A stretch of 7,509 nt of DNA from Cocleimonas sp. (GTDB lineage: Bacteria; Pseudomonadota; Gammaproteobacteria; Thiotrichales; Thiotrichaceae): positions 1-7,509 of the forward strand of contig JAGLBQ010000251.1 in the NCBI GenBank assembly GCA_023146675.1, in the 5' to 3' direction. The notes below the pieces were generated by a model. The model was not told the origin of the DNA, made no database searches, and saw nothing but the letters and a program-made list of their open reading frames with translations. Positions 7,406-7,509 of this stretch are shown here, piece after piece. Numbering within the stretch: position 1 is the stretch's first letter; every line of letters begins with the position of its first letter. Both the position numbers and the translations under genes were made by a program.

Positions 7406-7452
7406 TTAGTAATTCGCCCTACTAAGCTGGTGGAACAGCGAAGCAGGACTTC
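7406..7452 (+). promoter_or_regulatory. Three abutting small hairpins in the 5' leader
   Basis: Three perfect stems follow each other with no unpaired base between them. They are TTAGTA/TACTAA (7406-7411 with 7420-7425, 8-nt loop), GCTG/CAGC (7426-7429 with 7436-7439, loop GTGGAA) and GAAG/CTTC (7440-7443 with 7449-7452, loop CAGGA). The last two loops contain GGA. Two further GGA triplets lie in the leader region, at 7395-7397 and in the Shine-Dalgarno at 7470-7472. GGA in hairpin loops plus one in the Shine-Dalgarno is the layout bound by CsrA/RsmA in other gammaproteobacteria. The stems are short, so the structure is a candidate only and matches no riboswitch family I know. Confidence 0.35.
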
Positions 7453-7464
7453 ATTCATCAATCA

Positions 7465-7472
7465 AAGAAGGA
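7465..7472 (+). promoter_or_regulatory. Shine-Dalgarno of the right-edge gene
   Basis: AAGAAGGA, with the AAGGA core complementary to the 16S rRNA tail, lies 7 nt before the ATG at 7480. It is the best ribosome binding site in the window and the main reason to call the short truncated frame a gene. Confidence 0.65.
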
Positions 7473-7479
7473 TTGACAA

Positions 7480-7509
7480 ATGCGTTATCAAGTATATCTA
7501 TTGCGTCTG
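7480..7509 (+). CDS. Start of an unidentified gene, cut by the right window edge
   Basis: The ATG is followed by ten open codons reading MRYQVYLLRL to the end of the window. The start is supported by a strong Shine-Dalgarno and an upstream promoter with a leader of about 110 nt. Ten residues are too few to assign a family, and I do not recognise the protein. It points the same way as the DUF599 gene but has its own promoter, so it begins a separate transcription unit. Confidence 0.55.
   Translation, partial: MRYQVYLLRL

Overview
The window reads as chromosome of a fairly AT-rich gammaproteobacterium. The evidence is the protein content: NudE-type Nudix hydrolase, YrfG-type GMP/IMP nucleotidase, CysQ and a full-length PolB (DNA polymerase II) all align by eye along their length with the E. 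coli families, yet gene order and sequence divergence suggest a lineage outside the Enterobacterales. A non-enteric, environmental gammaproteobacterium is likely; I cannot name the genus from the sequence.

Layout. Left edge to 1063 (+): the C-terminal third of a type I restriction subunit HsdR, cut by the window edge. It meets cysQ tail to tail with an 8-bp gap. 1072-2445 (-): a nudE-cysQ operon (12-bp gap) for clearing ADP-containing compounds and 3'-phosphoadenosine 5'-phosphate. 2470-3132 (+): yrfG, starting divergently only 24 bp from nudE. Together cysQ, nudE and yrfG form a small nucleotide-housecleaning cluster. 3158-6477 (-): polB followed after 11 bp by a membrane-anchored M28 zinc peptidase with a GTG start whose Shine-Dalgarno overlaps the polB stop codon. 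6562-7248 (+, possibly from 6511): a four-helix membrane protein of the DUF599 family, divergent from polB. 7249-7509: an intergenic stretch with a good sigma-70-type promoter, a leader of about 110 nt carrying three abutting small hairpins, a clear Shine-Dalgarno and the first ten codons of a gene that runs off the right edge.

How the genes fit together. Most of the window is housekeeping: nucleotide sanitation, translesion/repair DNA synthesis and peptide trimming. The only clear accessory element is the HsdR end, which implies hsdM and hsdS to the left, outside the window. I found no CRISPR array, tRNA, rRNA, insertion sequence or convincing intrinsic terminator, and no strong case for a new multi-gene system. 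The most open signals are the structured leader at the right edge, with GGA triplets in two hairpin loops, and the absence of a recognisable LexA box in front of polB.
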